Part shown: positions 8,408 through 17,206 of the stretch, piece after piece
Position numbering within the stretch: position 1 is the first letter of the stretch
How the letters are laid out: every line of letters starts with the position of its first letter
Made by a program: the position numbers and the translations under genes
Source: UBA3102 sp964413055
Lineage (GTDB): Bacteria; Bacillota; Desulfotomaculia; Desulfotomaculales; Pelotomaculaceae
DNA: 64,000 nucleotides
Assembly (NCBI GenBank): GCA_964413055.1
Contig: CAYPRB010000004.1
Span: forward strand, 1 to 64,000
Reading direction: 5' to 3'
The notes under the pieces: generated by a model
What the model was told of the DNA's origin: nothing
The model's input: only the letters and a program-made list of their open reading frames with translations
Database searches by the model: none

Positions 8408-9775
8408 ATGCAGTTTAAAGACCGAAAAATTCTGGTTGTCGGAGCCGGTAAAAGCGGCCTGGCGGTGTCCCGTTTTCTGGTGGGCAAAAAGGCGCATGTT
8501 ACCTTGACCGATGCCGCTGAACCGGCGTACCCGGGAAAGGAATTGGAACGCCTGGCCAGTGAAGGAGTGGACCTCTTCCTTGGCGGGTACCCGGCAGTAA
8601 ACCGGGCGGGTTTTGAAATGGTGGTCATGAGTCCCGGGGTTCCTTTAACCACGGAACCGGCCCGGGAAGCTGCCGAAAGCGGCATTCCGGTAATCGGGGA
8701 GTTGGAGTTGGCCTATTATTTTGCCAGGGCGCCGGTGGTGGCCGTTACCGGGACGAACGGTAAGACCACTACCACTGCACTGTTGGGAGAAATTTTCAAA
8801 GAAAGTGGCTTTAAAACCCTGGTGGGAGGTAATATCGGTCTGCCCCTGGTGACCGAAGTGGAAAAATACGGTCCTGAAGATATTATTGTGGCGGAGGTCT
8901 CGAGTTTTCAGCTGGAAACCACAGTTGCTTTCAAGCCGAAAGTGGCGGTAATACTTAACCTGACTCCCGATCATTTGGACCGTCACGGCACCATGGAAAA
9001 TTATGCCGAATCCAAAGCCGGGATATTTATCAACCAGGGTCAAGACGATTTTACCGTCTTTAATTATGATGATCCCCTGACTGTCGCCCTGGGAAACCAG
9101 TCGCGCGCCCGGACGATTTATTTTTCGCGGCGAAAAACACTCGAAACCGGCGGCGTATACGTTCGGGACAACTTGATTACGGTTAATCTTAACGAAGGCG
9201 AGGAAGTAGTTTGTGGTTGTAATGAGCTGGGCATTCCCGGCGCCCACAACCTGGAAAACGCATTGGCGGCGGTGGCTGCGGCAAAGGCGGCGGGAGTCGG
9301 CAGTGCCGCCCTGGCCCGGACCCTGAAGCAATTCAAAGGAGTGCCGCACCGGTTGGAATTCACCGCCGAGATTAACGGTGTGAAATATATTAACGATTCC
9401 AAGGGTACCAATCCGGACGCCGCCATTAAAGCCCTGGAAGCATTCACAGAACCGGTGCTTTTGATTGCCGGCGGCAAAAACAAGGGCAGCGACTTCAGTG
9501 ATTTTGCGGCGAGAGTCAGAGAGCGGGCCAGGGTGCTGATCGTTCTGGGAGAATGTGCGGATATGATTGCAGATGCGGTCAAGTCCGGGGGGTTTGAAAA
9601 TCTATTTTTTGCCGCCGGTTTCGACGAAGCGGTAGACCTGGCGCACCGGAACGCCCGCCCCGGTGAAATAGTGCTTCTTTCCCCGGCCTGTGCCAGTTGG
9701 GACATGTTTTCCAACTACGAGGAACGCGGGAATTTATTTAAGGAATTGGTGCTGAAAATAAAGCAAAACACATAG
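8408..9775 (+). CDS. murD: UDP-MurNAc-L-Ala:D-Glu ligase
   Basis: MurD adds D-glutamate to UDP-MurNAc-L-alanine. The N-terminal nucleotide fold starts with KILVVGAGKSGLAVS, the ATP loop is VTGTNGKTTTTALLGE, and NLTPDHLDRHG and INDSKGTNPDA are family motifs. ATG 8408 is chosen: GAGGCG lies 7 nt upstream and the resulting N terminus MQFKDRKILVVG matches the family; a TTG-type extension to 8381 is unlikely. 455 aa, full length. A long palindromic repeat follows the stop. Confidence 0.96.
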   Translation: MQFKDRKILVVGAGKSGLAVSRFLVGKKAHVTLTDAAEPAYPGKELERLASEGVDLFLGGYPAVNRAGFEMVVMSPGVPLTTEPAREAAESGIPVIGELELAYYFARAPVVAVTGTNGKTTTTALLGEIFKESGFKTLVGGNIGLPLVTEVEKYGPEDIIVAEVSSFQLETTVAFKPKVAVILNLTPDHLDRHGTMENYAESKAGIFINQGQDDFTVFNYDDPLTVALGNQSRARTIYFSRRKTLETGGVYVRDNLITVNLNEGEEVVCGCNELGIPGAHNLENALAAVAAAKAAGVGSAALARTLKQFKGVPHRLEFTAEINGVKYINDSKGTNPDAAIKALEAFTEPVLLIAGGKNKGSDFSDFAARVRERARVLIVLGECADMIADAVKSGGFENLFFAAGFDEAVDLAHRNARPGEIVLLSPACASWDMFSNYEERGNLFKELVLKIKQNT

Positions 9776-9802
9776 TTAAAGACATAACCTTATGATGCAA
9801 AA

Positions 9803-10020
9803 ACCTTGGTGTTGAGGGTACTCGCTCAGAGTGCTTCGCGTCGAGTGAACTAAAGGCTCGTTTCGGGCGATATTGGACCGCCTTCAACTCACATCCTGTT
9901 GCGGTTCAGACTTTCGCGGCCATCCTTGGCCGCTCATCCAATATCGCTTCCTCACTTCGCCTGGTTCACTTACGACGCTTCGCAACATCGCTCGTTACCT
10001 TCAACACCCAACACCAAGGT
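9803..10020. repeat. Large imperfect palindrome between murD and ftsW
   Basis: The outer 12 bases ACCTTGGTGTTG (9803-9814) recur exactly inverted at 10009-10020. Inside them the arms continue to match imperfectly for about 75-85 bp (for example GTGAAC against GTTCAC and GCGATATTGGA against TCCAATATCGC). The core (about 9880-9940) holds its own hairpin, GCGGCC facing GGCCGC around 9917-9934. No convincing protein is encoded. It could be a MITE-like non-autonomous element or a structured RNA; nothing else in the window is a copy of it. Confidence 0.75.
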
Positions 10021-10076
10021 CTATAAGTCGTACGCAGGGTGGATGGGATTAAGTTTTGCCAAAGGGGTTGACCGGT

Positions 10077-11186
10077 ATGGCGGTGCGGTTGAAGAAAAAG
10101 TCTCCGGATTTTGTCCTTTTTTTGACTGTTTTAAGCCTGTTGAGCCTTGGAGTAGTCATGGTTTTCAGTGCCAGTGAATACAGCACCTTGATCAACTATA
10201 ACGACAGTTTTTACTTTTTTAAACGGCAGGTATTATGGGCGCTAATAGGTTTAGCAGTTATGTTTTTTATGGTAAACTATGATTATTGGCGGCTTAAACA
10301 ATACATCCGGCCGATTCTTTTCATTGTCTTTCTGATGTTGATTCTGGTTTTAATTCCCGGTATCGGTAAGGAAGTCAACGGAGCCCGCCGCTGGATCGAA
10401 CTGGGGCCTATATCTTTTGCGCCCGCTGAACTGGTAAAACTATGCCTGATAATTTTTACGGCCTACGGTTTGGCCAGGCAAAAAGATAAGATCAAACAGT
10501 TTGCCGGAGGGGTTTTACCCCATCTTGCAGTGGTGCTGCTGGCGGCCTTATTGGTTTTATTTCAGCCGGACCTTGGTACTGCCGCTTCTCTGGCCGGGAT
10601 CGTTTTTTTAATGCTCTTTGCTGCCGGTGCCAGGTTGTATCACCTTGGTGGCATAGCGGCGGCAGGCCTGGGCTCGGTAGTGCTTGCGGTCCTATTAGAA
10701 CCTTACCGGATGAAGCGTTTTTTTGCTTTTCTTGACCCCTGGGCCGATCCGCAGGGCAGCGGTTTTCATATCATCCAGGGACTTTATGCCATCGGTTCCG
10801 GGGGCCTTTTCGGGCTGGGGCTGGGCCAGAGCAGACAAAAATTTCTTTATCTTCCTGAAAATCATACCGATTTTATTTTTGCCATTATCGGTGAAGAACT
10901 GGGGTTTATCGGAGTTTCGCTGGTCATATTGCTGTTTCTTCTTTTTATCTGGCGGGGTATGAAAGTAGCCGTGACGGTGCAGGATCCCTTTGCCAGCTTT
11001 TTAGCCGCCGGGGTTACTTCCTGGATTGGACTCCAGGCCATTATAAACATCGGTGTGGTATCGGGTTCGCTTCCGGTAACCGGTATACCCCTGCCCTTTA
11101 TCAGTTTTGGTGGTTCCTCCATGCTCTTCACCATGCTCGGGGTGGGAATACTGCTTAATATTTCACGTTTTTCGGAGAACCGGTGA
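10077..11186 (+). CDS. ftsW: FtsW/SpoVE-type peptidoglycan polymerase
   Basis: A SEDS-family glycosyltransferase that polymerises lipid II at the septum or, as SpoVE, in the spore cortex, usually with a class B PBP such as the spoVD product. About ten membrane segments are visible. NGARRWIELGPISFAPAELVKL, FQPDLGT, LPENHTDFIFAIIGEELGF and PLPFISFGGSSM are SEDS signatures. ATG 10077 has AAAGGGG 9 nt upstream; a TTG at 10056 is less likely. 369 aa. Whether it acts in vegetative division, sporulation or both cannot be decided from sequence. Confidence 0.93.
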   Translation: MAVRLKKKSPDFVLFLTVLSLLSLGVVMVFSASEYSTLINYNDSFYFFKRQVLWALIGLAVMFFMVNYDYWRLKQYIRPILFIVFLMLILVLIPGIGKEVNGARRWIELGPISFAPAELVKLCLIIFTAYGLARQKDKIKQFAGGVLPHLAVVLLAALLVLFQPDLGTAASLAGIVFLMLFAAGARLYHLGGIAAAGLGSVVLAVLLEPYRMKRFFAFLDPWADPQGSGFHIIQGLYAIGSGGLFGLGLGQSRQKFLYLPENHTDFIFAIIGEELGFIGVSLVILLFLLFIWRGMKVAVTVQDPFASFLAAGVTSWIGLQAIINIGVVSGSLPVTGIPLPFISFGGSSMLFTMLGVGILLNISRFSENR

Positions 11187-11218
11187 AACGCAAAAAACAT
11201 GCAGGGGGGATAAAATAA

Positions 11219-12337
11219 TTGCGTTTTGTGGTGGCAGGCGGAGGGACCGGGGGACACATTTATCCTGCCCTGGCTATTGCCCGGGGACTCAAAGACAGGT
11301 ATCCCCGCCCGGAAATAATTTATATCGGGACTGCCGGGGGAATGGAGGCCGATATTGTTCCCAGGGAGGGATTGCCCTTCAGGGGGATCGCCGCTGCGGG
11401 ATTAAAAAGGAAGTTGTCGCTTAGCAACCTGGCGGTATTGTGGCAGGCAGGGCGCGGATTCTTTCAGGCTTACCGCATTATTCGGGAGTTGCGCCCCGCC
11501 GCGGTGATCGGAACCGGTGGTTATGTGTGCGGGCCGGTACTGCTGGCGGCAGCCTTAAGCAAGATACCGACTCTGATTCACGAGCAAAACGCCTTACCGG
11601 GCATTACCAACCGTATTCTGGCCCGGTTTGTCGACCGGATAACCATAACTTTTGATGTTTCAGCAGGTTATTTTGCCCAGAGGGAAAAAGTCCGGCTGAC
11701 CGGCCTTCCCGTGCGGCCGGAGATTCTCCAGGTGGAGAGAAGCCGTTGCCCGGGAAAACCGGTTATTGAAGGCGGGCGGTTATCTTTTTTGTCTTTTGGC
11801 GGGAGCAGGGGCGCACGCACAATTAACCTGGCCATGGTGGAAGTAATTGAAAAGTTTGCCGGCGACCCGCGCATTGATATTTTTCACGTTACCGGCAAAG
11901 CGGGGTATCATGAATTTGTCGACCGCTGCGCTGCCCGAAGCATAGACATGGGTAATTATGGCAATATTACAGTTAAATCTTATCTTTATCAGATGCAGGA
12001 TGCCCTGGCGGTTGCCGATCTGGTATTGAGCAGGGCTGGTGCGGCCACCCTGGCTGAATTGACTGCCGTGGGTATTCCCGCGATTTTGGTTCCTTACCCT
12101 TATGCCGCCGAAAATCACCAGGAGTTTAATGCCCGTGCTTTGGAAAAAGAAGGGGCGGCAATGGTGGTGCCGGACCAAAAGTTAAACGGTAAACTGCTCT
12201 GCCGTGAATTGGAATTGTTGTTGTCCCACCGGGACAGGTTGTCTGAAATGGCTGCTGCCAGTAGAAAAATGGGCAAAAGAAATGCCCTGAAAGATATAAT
12301 AGATACCGTAGCAGAATTGGTCGGGAAGAAGTATTAG
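11219..12337 (+). CDS. murG: UDP-GlcNAc:lipid I GlcNAc transferase
   Basis: MurG makes lipid II from lipid I on the inner face of the membrane (GT28 family). The N-terminal glycine-rich loop GGGTGGHIYPALAIA, the HEQNALPG motif, FGGSRGARTIN and LSRAGAATLAELTAVGIPAILVPYPYAAENHQ are all present. TTG 11219 is preceded by a GGGGGG-type site. 372 aa, usual length. It is followed by a 212-bp spacer that holds a strong promoter for murC. Confidence 0.96.
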   Translation: MRFVVAGGGTGGHIYPALAIARGLKDRYPRPEIIYIGTAGGMEADIVPREGLPFRGIAAAGLKRKLSLSNLAVLWQAGRGFFQAYRIIRELRPAAVIGTGGYVCGPVLLAAALSKIPTLIHEQNALPGITNRILARFVDRITITFDVSAGYFAQREKVRLTGLPVRPEILQVERSRCPGKPVIEGGRLSFLSFGGSRGARTINLAMVEVIEKFAGDPRIDIFHVTGKAGYHEFVDRCAARSIDMGNYGNITVKSYLYQMQDALAVADLVLSRAGAATLAELTAVGIPAILVPYPYAAENHQEFNARALEKEGAAMVVPDQKLNGKLLCRELELLLSHRDRLSEMAAASRKMGKRNALKDIIDTVAELVGKKY

Positions 12338-12386
12338 TAAATTTTAGTGGTTGGACAAGTTTAATATGCCAGAATGTCACACCTTT

Positions 12387-12415
12387 TTGAAGATATGCAT
12401 ACTATATTTTATGAT
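12387..12415 (+). promoter_or_regulatory. Sigma-A promoter of murCB-murA
   Basis: TTGAAG (12387-12392) and TATGAT (12410-12415) are 17 bp apart in the spacer after murG. A small hairpin (AGCAATA 12427-12433 facing TATTGCT 12440-12446) follows within the putative 5' leader, which is about 125 nt long. This suggests that murC, murB and murA form a separately initiated unit. Confidence 0.7.
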
Positions 12416-12549
12416 ATTGGGTGTAAAGCAATAACATTTTATTGCTCAGAGGTGTGGCCGCATTATGAACAGATAATCTCTATATTGTTTTTTGACCATG
12501 GTCTAAACAATTAAATGGCCCCGGTACGTCGGAAGGAGATGACAGTTGG

Positions 12550-13956
12550 GTGCATAAAACAAAACACGTGCATTTTATTGGTATCGGAGGCTCGGGCATG
12601 AGCGGTATTGCCGTGATCATGCTGGGAATGGGTTACCAGGTGTCCGGGTCGGACCTTAAAAATTCAGCGACGACCGAAAGACTGGAGGCTCTGGGAGCAA
12701 CCTGTTATGCCGGGCATAAAGAAGAAAACCTGGGCAATGCTGATTTGGTAGTAGTTTCGACTGCAATTCCCTCCGGTAATGTGGAGCTTGTGGCAGCCAG
12801 AAACCGGGGACTGCCGGTGAAACACAGAAGCGAAATGCTGGCCTGGTTGATGCGCAAGCGTAAAGGAATAACTATTGCCGGTGCCCACGGAAAAACTACC
12901 ACTACATCAATGACCGCCCTGGTGCTCGAAAAAAATAGGTTTGAGCCGACTATAATTATCGGAGGTGACTTGACGGATATCGGCGGGAACGCCAAATACG
13001 GCAGCGGAGAGTACCTGGTGGCGGAGGCTGATGAAAGCGACGGTTCTTTTTTGAAGTTGGACCCTTTTATAGAGGTGATCACCAACATTGAAGATGATCA
13101 TCTGGATTATTACAAAAATGTGGCAAATATTACAGACGCCTTTCGTCATTTCATGGCCAAAGTTCCCAGTGACGGAACGGCGATAGTAAATCTTGATGAT
13201 CCGGAAATCAGGAAGCTGCTGGTGGATTATCATAAACCCTGTCTTACTTACGCTTTAGACCGTTCCGAAGCTGATTACACCATGAAGAATATCAGGCTTA
13301 AACATAATGTAACGGCCGGTGACGTTTATTACCGGGGGGATTTTTGGGGGCGTCTCAGACTTTCTGTACCGGGACGGCACAATCTTTCCAACGCCTTGGC
13401 GGTAGTGGCGTTAGGGAGGTTTATCGGTATTCCCTTTAACCGCATATCTTCGGTGTTGAGAAATTTCACCGGGGCGGGGCGCAGGTTTCAGGTTACCGGG
13501 GAAGTTAACGGCATCAGGATCATCGATGATTATGCCCACCATCCCTCGGAGATCAAGGCTACTCTGAAAGCCGCCAAACAGTTAAGAAACGGACGGGTGG
13601 TAAGTGTTTTTCAACCCCACCGTTATACCAGGACTTCCATCCTGGGGGAGCGCTTTGGAGAGGCATTTTCGGATGCCGATGTGGTTATTGTCAGTGACAT
13701 TTACAGTGCGGGTGAAGAACCCATCGAAGGAGTTTCGGCCGGGACCATTATTGCAGCGATCGAAAGACATGAAGGCCGGGATGTAATTTATCTTCCCGGC
13801 AGGCAGGAAATAATTGCTTATCTTTTACGCCATGCAAAGCCGGGTGATATGATTCTTACCCTGGGAGCAGGTGATATATGTAATACAGGTGTGGAGTTGG
13901 TAGAAAGGTTGAAGGAGAGACAAAAATGGTTGAACCAGCCTTGCACTTTGATTTGA
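12550..13956 (+). CDS. murC: UDP-MurNAc:L-alanine ligase
   Basis: MurC attaches the first stem-peptide residue, L-alanine, to UDP-MurNAc. GIGGSGMSGIAVIM forms the N-terminal nucleotide fold, GAHGKTTTTSM the ATP loop, and EADESDGSF, NIEDDHLDYY and IDDYAHHPSEI are diagnostic. GTG 12550 has AGGAGA 10 nt upstream. 468 aa, full length. The last 31 bp overlap murB in another frame. Confidence 0.96.
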   Translation: MHKTKHVHFIGIGGSGMSGIAVIMLGMGYQVSGSDLKNSATTERLEALGATCYAGHKEENLGNADLVVVSTAIPSGNVELVAARNRGLPVKHRSEMLAWLMRKRKGITIAGAHGKTTTTSMTALVLEKNRFEPTIIIGGDLTDIGGNAKYGSGEYLVAEADESDGSFLKLDPFIEVITNIEDDHLDYYKNVANITDAFRHFMAKVPSDGTAIVNLDDPEIRKLLVDYHKPCLTYALDRSEADYTMKNIRLKHNVTAGDVYYRGDFWGRLRLSVPGRHNLSNALAVVALGRFIGIPFNRISSVLRNFTGAGRRFQVTGEVNGIRIIDDYAHHPSEIKATLKAAKQLRNGRVVSVFQPHRYTRTSILGERFGEAFSDADVVIVSDIYSAGEEPIEGVSAGTIIAAIERHEGRDVIYLPGRQEIIAYLLRHAKPGDMILTLGAGDICNTGVELVERLKERQKWLNQPCTLI

Positions 13957-14837
13957 AGCAGCTTTTACGCGGGCGGGTGGTATCCGGGGAATTAATGAAA
14001 AACCATACCAGCTGGCAGATCGGGGGTCCCGCGGACGTTTTTGTAGAACCGGAAGACCGTGAGGACTTGCAGTTGGTTGTTTCATACGCCTATCGTCACG
14101 GCATTCCCCTGACTGTGGTCGGGGCCGGTTCCAATCTACTGGTTTCCGAGTGCGGTATCAGGGGAATCGTAGTAAAAATAAGCAGCGGCCTGAACCTGGT
14201 TTTAACCGCCGGCAATGAAATTATAGCTGAAGCGGGGGCGAAGCTGGTCCGGGTGGCGGCGGCAGCCAAAGAAGCAGGCCTGGGGGGTTTTGAGTTTACA
14301 GCCGGTATTCCCGGTACGGTTGGCGGAGCAGTAGCAATGAACGCGGGCGCCAACGGTTTTTCCATAAGCAGGCTGGTGCGGGATGCGCTAATGTTAGATT
14401 TCAAAGGGGAATACCACCGGAAAGTGAATCAGGAGTTGAGTTTTGGGTATCGCGCAAGTATTTTGCAAGAAGAACCGCTAATTTTGGTCGAGGTTTCTTT
14501 TAATTGTTTTCCGCGAGACAAAAGTGAAATTGCAAAAGAGATGGCGTACTATATCGGCAAACGCAGGTTGACCCAGCCTTTGGTACGACCGAACGCAGGA
14601 AGTGTTTTTAAAAACCCGCCGGGCGATTCTGCCGGGCGGCTGATAGAAGCCGCCGGTTTAAAGGGATTGCGCATCGGGGATGCACAAATTTCCACCTTGC
14701 ACGCTAACTTTATCGTTAACCTGGGTGCGGCCACTTCCCGGGAGGTGCTGGCCCTTATTGAAAAGGCCGGAGAAACGGTACACACCAGCTTTGGGGTGAA
14801 ATTAGAGCCGGAAATTAAGATTATCGGTAATGATTAG
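13926..14837 (+). CDS. murB: UDP-N-acetylenolpyruvoylglucosamine reductase
   Basis: MurB reduces the enolpyruvyl product of MurA to UDP-MurNAc with NADPH and bound FAD. FAD-domain motifs are VVGAGSNLLVSECGIRGIV and GIPGTVGGAVAMNAGANG; PNAGSVFKNP contains the catalytic Ser and the C terminus has ISTLHANFIVN and the final Glu region (LEPEIKI). 303 aa, type II-like length. ATG 13926 lies inside murC (31-bp overlap) behind AAGGAGAG, which suggests translational coupling. Confidence 0.96.
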   Translation: MVEPALHFDLKQLLRGRVVSGELMKNHTSWQIGGPADVFVEPEDREDLQLVVSYAYRHGIPLTVVGAGSNLLVSECGIRGIVVKISSGLNLVLTAGNEIIAEAGAKLVRVAAAAKEAGLGGFEFTAGIPGTVGGAVAMNAGANGFSISRLVRDALMLDFKGEYHRKVNQELSFGYRASILQEEPLILVEVSFNCFPRDKSEIAKEMAYYIGKRRLTQPLVRPNAGSVFKNPPGDSAGRLIEAAGLKGLRIGDAQISTLHANFIVNLGAATSREVLALIEKAGETVHTSFGVKLEPEIKIIGND

Positions 14838-14851
14838 GCGGAGGTGGCAGC

Positions 14852-16111
14852 ATGCAAAGGTTTATGATTTGTGGCGGCAACCGCCTTAAGGGAATGGTCC
14901 GGGTTAGCGGTTCAAAAAACGCTACGTTACCTATTTTGGCTGCAACCATCCTAAATAACGGAAAAAGTATTATTCGCGGTGCGCCCGGGTTGAGGGATGT
15001 TTCAGTAATGAAAGACGTCTTGACAAGCTTGGGGGCCAAAATAATTTGGGATAATCAGAATATGGAGGTGGATGCGTCCCAGATTAATTCATCAGAAATT
15101 TCAGAATATTTGACGCGGCGGATGCGGGCGTCTAATTTAGTACTGGGCGCACTGCTGGGCAGGTTCGGCAGGATTAAAATATCATACCCCGGCGGCTGCC
15201 AGATCGGGAGCCGGCCGATGAACCTGCATTTAAAGGGACTGCGGGCCATGGGTGCCGACATCTACGAAAGATTTGGCTATATTATTGCCGAAGCTAAAAA
15301 ACTGGTCGGTGCGGATATTCACCTGGACCTGCCCAGCGTGGGCGCGACAGAAAATATCATGATGGCGGCAGTTCTGGCGGAAGGTGTAACCTCGATTAGG
15401 AATGCGGCCAAAGAACCGGAAATTGTGGATTTGCAAAACTTTCTCAATAAGATGGGCGCCGGTGTAAAAGGGGCCGGCACTGATAACATAAAAATAGAAG
15501 GAGTCAAGCCGGGAGACCTGAAGCCTGCCGTGCACGCCGTGATCCCGGACCGGATTGAAGCAGGGACGCATTTGGTGGCAGCGGCCGTCACGGGTGGCGA
15601 AGTGACCGTAAAAAATGTTATTCCCGAACACCTTGAGCCGTTGCTGGCAAAGCTGCGGGAAGCGAATATTGATATCACTGCCGGCGATGATTGGCTCAAA
15701 CTGGCAGGTGCAGGGCGGGTTCGGGCGGTGGATATAAAAACCATGCCGTACCCTGGTTTTCCCAGTGATATGCAGCCCCAAATGATGGCCCTTTTAAGCC
15801 TGGCGGAAGGTACCAGTGTAATTACGGAAACCATTTTTGAAAATCGTTTCAAGCACGTCGGAGAGCTCAGGCGTATGGGTGCCGATATAAAAGTGGAGGG
15901 ACAGTCGGCCATTATCACGGGAGTGCCCAAAATTACCGGTGCTTGCGTTGAAGCCAGCGATTTGAGGGCCGGGGCGGCACTTGTGATAGCGGCCCTGGCG
16001 GCCGAGGATGGAACCGTTTTGGAAAACGTTGAGCATATTGACCGCGGGTACGAGCAACTAGAAGCCAAATATAACGCCCTGGGGGCCAGGATTATCAGAG
16101 TTCACGACTAG
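14852..16111 (+). CDS. murA: UDP-GlcNAc enolpyruvyl transferase
   Basis: MurA catalyses the first committed step of peptidoglycan synthesis, transfer of enolpyruvate from PEP to UDP-GlcNAc, and is the fosfomycin target. The active-site Cys is in SYPGGCQIGSRP, so the protein should be fosfomycin-sensitive in principle. SGSKNATLPILAATIL at the N terminus and PYPGFPSDMQPQ are family signatures. ATG 14852 has GCGGAGGT upstream. 419 aa. It comes 14 bp after murB. Confidence 0.96.
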   Translation: MQRFMICGGNRLKGMVRVSGSKNATLPILAATILNNGKSIIRGAPGLRDVSVMKDVLTSLGAKIIWDNQNMEVDASQINSSEISEYLTRRMRASNLVLGALLGRFGRIKISYPGGCQIGSRPMNLHLKGLRAMGADIYERFGYIIAEAKKLVGADIHLDLPSVGATENIMMAAVLAEGVTSIRNAAKEPEIVDLQNFLNKMGAGVKGAGTDNIKIEGVKPGDLKPAVHAVIPDRIEAGTHLVAAAVTGGEVTVKNVIPEHLEPLLAKLREANIDITAGDDWLKLAGAGRVRAVDIKTMPYPGFPSDMQPQMMALLSLAEGTSVITETIFENRFKHVGELRRMGADIKVEGQSAIITGVPKITGACVEASDLRAGAALVIAALAAEDGTVLENVEHIDRGYEQLEAKYNALGARIIRVHD

Positions 16112-16239
16112 TGGCTCTTTTTTTAACTCCTTTTGGGACGTGCGTCAGGGGGCTGGTTACAATGGCATTTGTAACCATTACCTTCCTCATTTCATATGCT
16201 ACTAATGACCTTGTTTATTTTTAGGAGGGAGGTAAAATA

Positions 16240-16965
16240 ATGGATGACGCCACCACCAAAGGCATGATGGATTGCTGGATGGACGGAAATTATGATCCCC
16301 GTGCTCTTCTTGACCGGATTATAAGGTCGGAAGAAGCGGAAGTGCCATTATACAATGAATTGGCAGCCGGCGCACCGAATGAATGTTTGAGAAGAACCAT
16401 TGAGTGTATGGCCAGGCAAGAGGAAGAGGAAATTAGAAGACTGAAAGCGTTACGCAATTGTTTGCTGTCCGGTACATTCCGGGAACACTCCGAAACTGTA
16501 GAGAAAACCTCTATGCAAGGCAGTTGGCACAATCGCGTGAAAATGGCAAGAGATATGGAAACCCGTCAGTGTGTAATGCTTTGCCACTTATCTATGCAGG
16601 TTCCCAATCCGGTTACTAAAAAAATGATCTTGGATATTGCACTGAATGAAATGCAGGAAGCGCAATTCTGGAATGACGTCCTGATAGTTTACTGTGACGG
16701 TTCAACGGCTTATCCGGGTCCTGCCGGTCCGGGTGCGGGCTATCCCTGGCCTGAGTATCCTGGTCAGTATCCGGGCCAGTATCCCGGTCAAGGTCCGTGT
16801 CCAACTCCCGGTCCGGGATATCCCGGACAAGGGCCGTGTCCGGCTCCCGGTCAAGGGCCGTGTCCGGCTCCCGGTCAAGGTCCGGATTTCCCGGGTCCAG
16901 GATACCCTGGTTATCCCGGAGCCGGTTTCCCGGGTTCTACTTTCGAAAAAAAAGATAATAAATAG
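16240..16965 (+). CDS. Ferritin-like protein with Pro/Gly-rich repeat tail
   Basis: Residues ~15-150 look like a four-helix ferritin-like (spore-coat or rubrerythrin-type) domain, with acidic pairs in IIRSEEAEVPLYNEL, ARQEEEEIRRLK and LNEMQEAQFWNDV. From about residue 158 the protein becomes a low-complexity tail of YPGQ and GPCPAPGQ units with regularly placed Cys. The gene is a single unit after murA, closed by an 18-bp terminator stem. The GGAGGGAGG site before ATG 16240 is strong. A surface or coat role is likely but not shown; I do not recognise a named family for the whole protein. Confidence 0.8.
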   Translation: MDDATTKGMMDCWMDGNYDPRALLDRIIRSEEAEVPLYNELAAGAPNECLRRTIECMARQEEEEIRRLKALRNCLLSGTFREHSETVEKTSMQGSWHNRVKMARDMETRQCVMLCHLSMQVPNPVTKKMILDIALNEMQEAQFWNDVLIVYCDGSTAYPGPAGPGAGYPWPEYPGQYPGQYPGQGPCPTPGPGYPGQGPCPAPGQGPCPAPGQGPDFPGPGYPGYPGAGFPGSTFEKKDNK

Positions 16966-16999
16966 TAAAACAGGGGAACGATTCCCCTGTTTTACTATT
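16961..16999 (+). terminator. Strong Rho-independent terminator
   Basis: A perfect 18-bp stem (16961-16978 with 16982-16999) has a 3-nt loop. A run of A on the left and T on the right makes it usable on both strands. It includes the stop codon of the ferritin-like gene and separates the mur block from ftsQ. Confidence 0.93.
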
Positions 17000-17137
17000 T
17001 ATAAACCCAGTTCCCCCATTGCTGCGGGTTGTAAAACCGCTATAGGGCGTTATCATTCTCAGTAAGCAGGTGGAAGTATAATGAGCTGGGTCCCTCCGTA
17101 AAAAACACAACCGGGCTAATGGTTTTTTATTTTTGTC

Positions 17138-17166
17138 TTGGACAAGTAAAAAACCATTGGTATAAT
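17138..17166 (+). promoter_or_regulatory. Sigma-A promoter of the ftsQ-ftsZ block
   Basis: TTGGAC (17138-17143) and a perfect TATAAT (17161-17166) are 17 bp apart. A 12-bp inverted repeat (AATGGTTTTTTA 17118-17129 with TAAAAAACCATT 17147-17158) encloses the -35 box in its loop; it could be an operator or an RNA hairpin from upstream transcription. The promoter lies 40 bp before the start of ftsQ. Confidence 0.85.
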
Positions 17167-17206
17167 AAAAAGGGATACCATATTCCGGGAATGCGGAGTG
17201 ATTTTT

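Noticed and set aside
16694..17065. 123-codon frame overlapping the Pro/Gly tail
   Set aside because: Produced by the repeat in another frame (VRLPVKGRVRLPVK pattern); it crosses the terminator.
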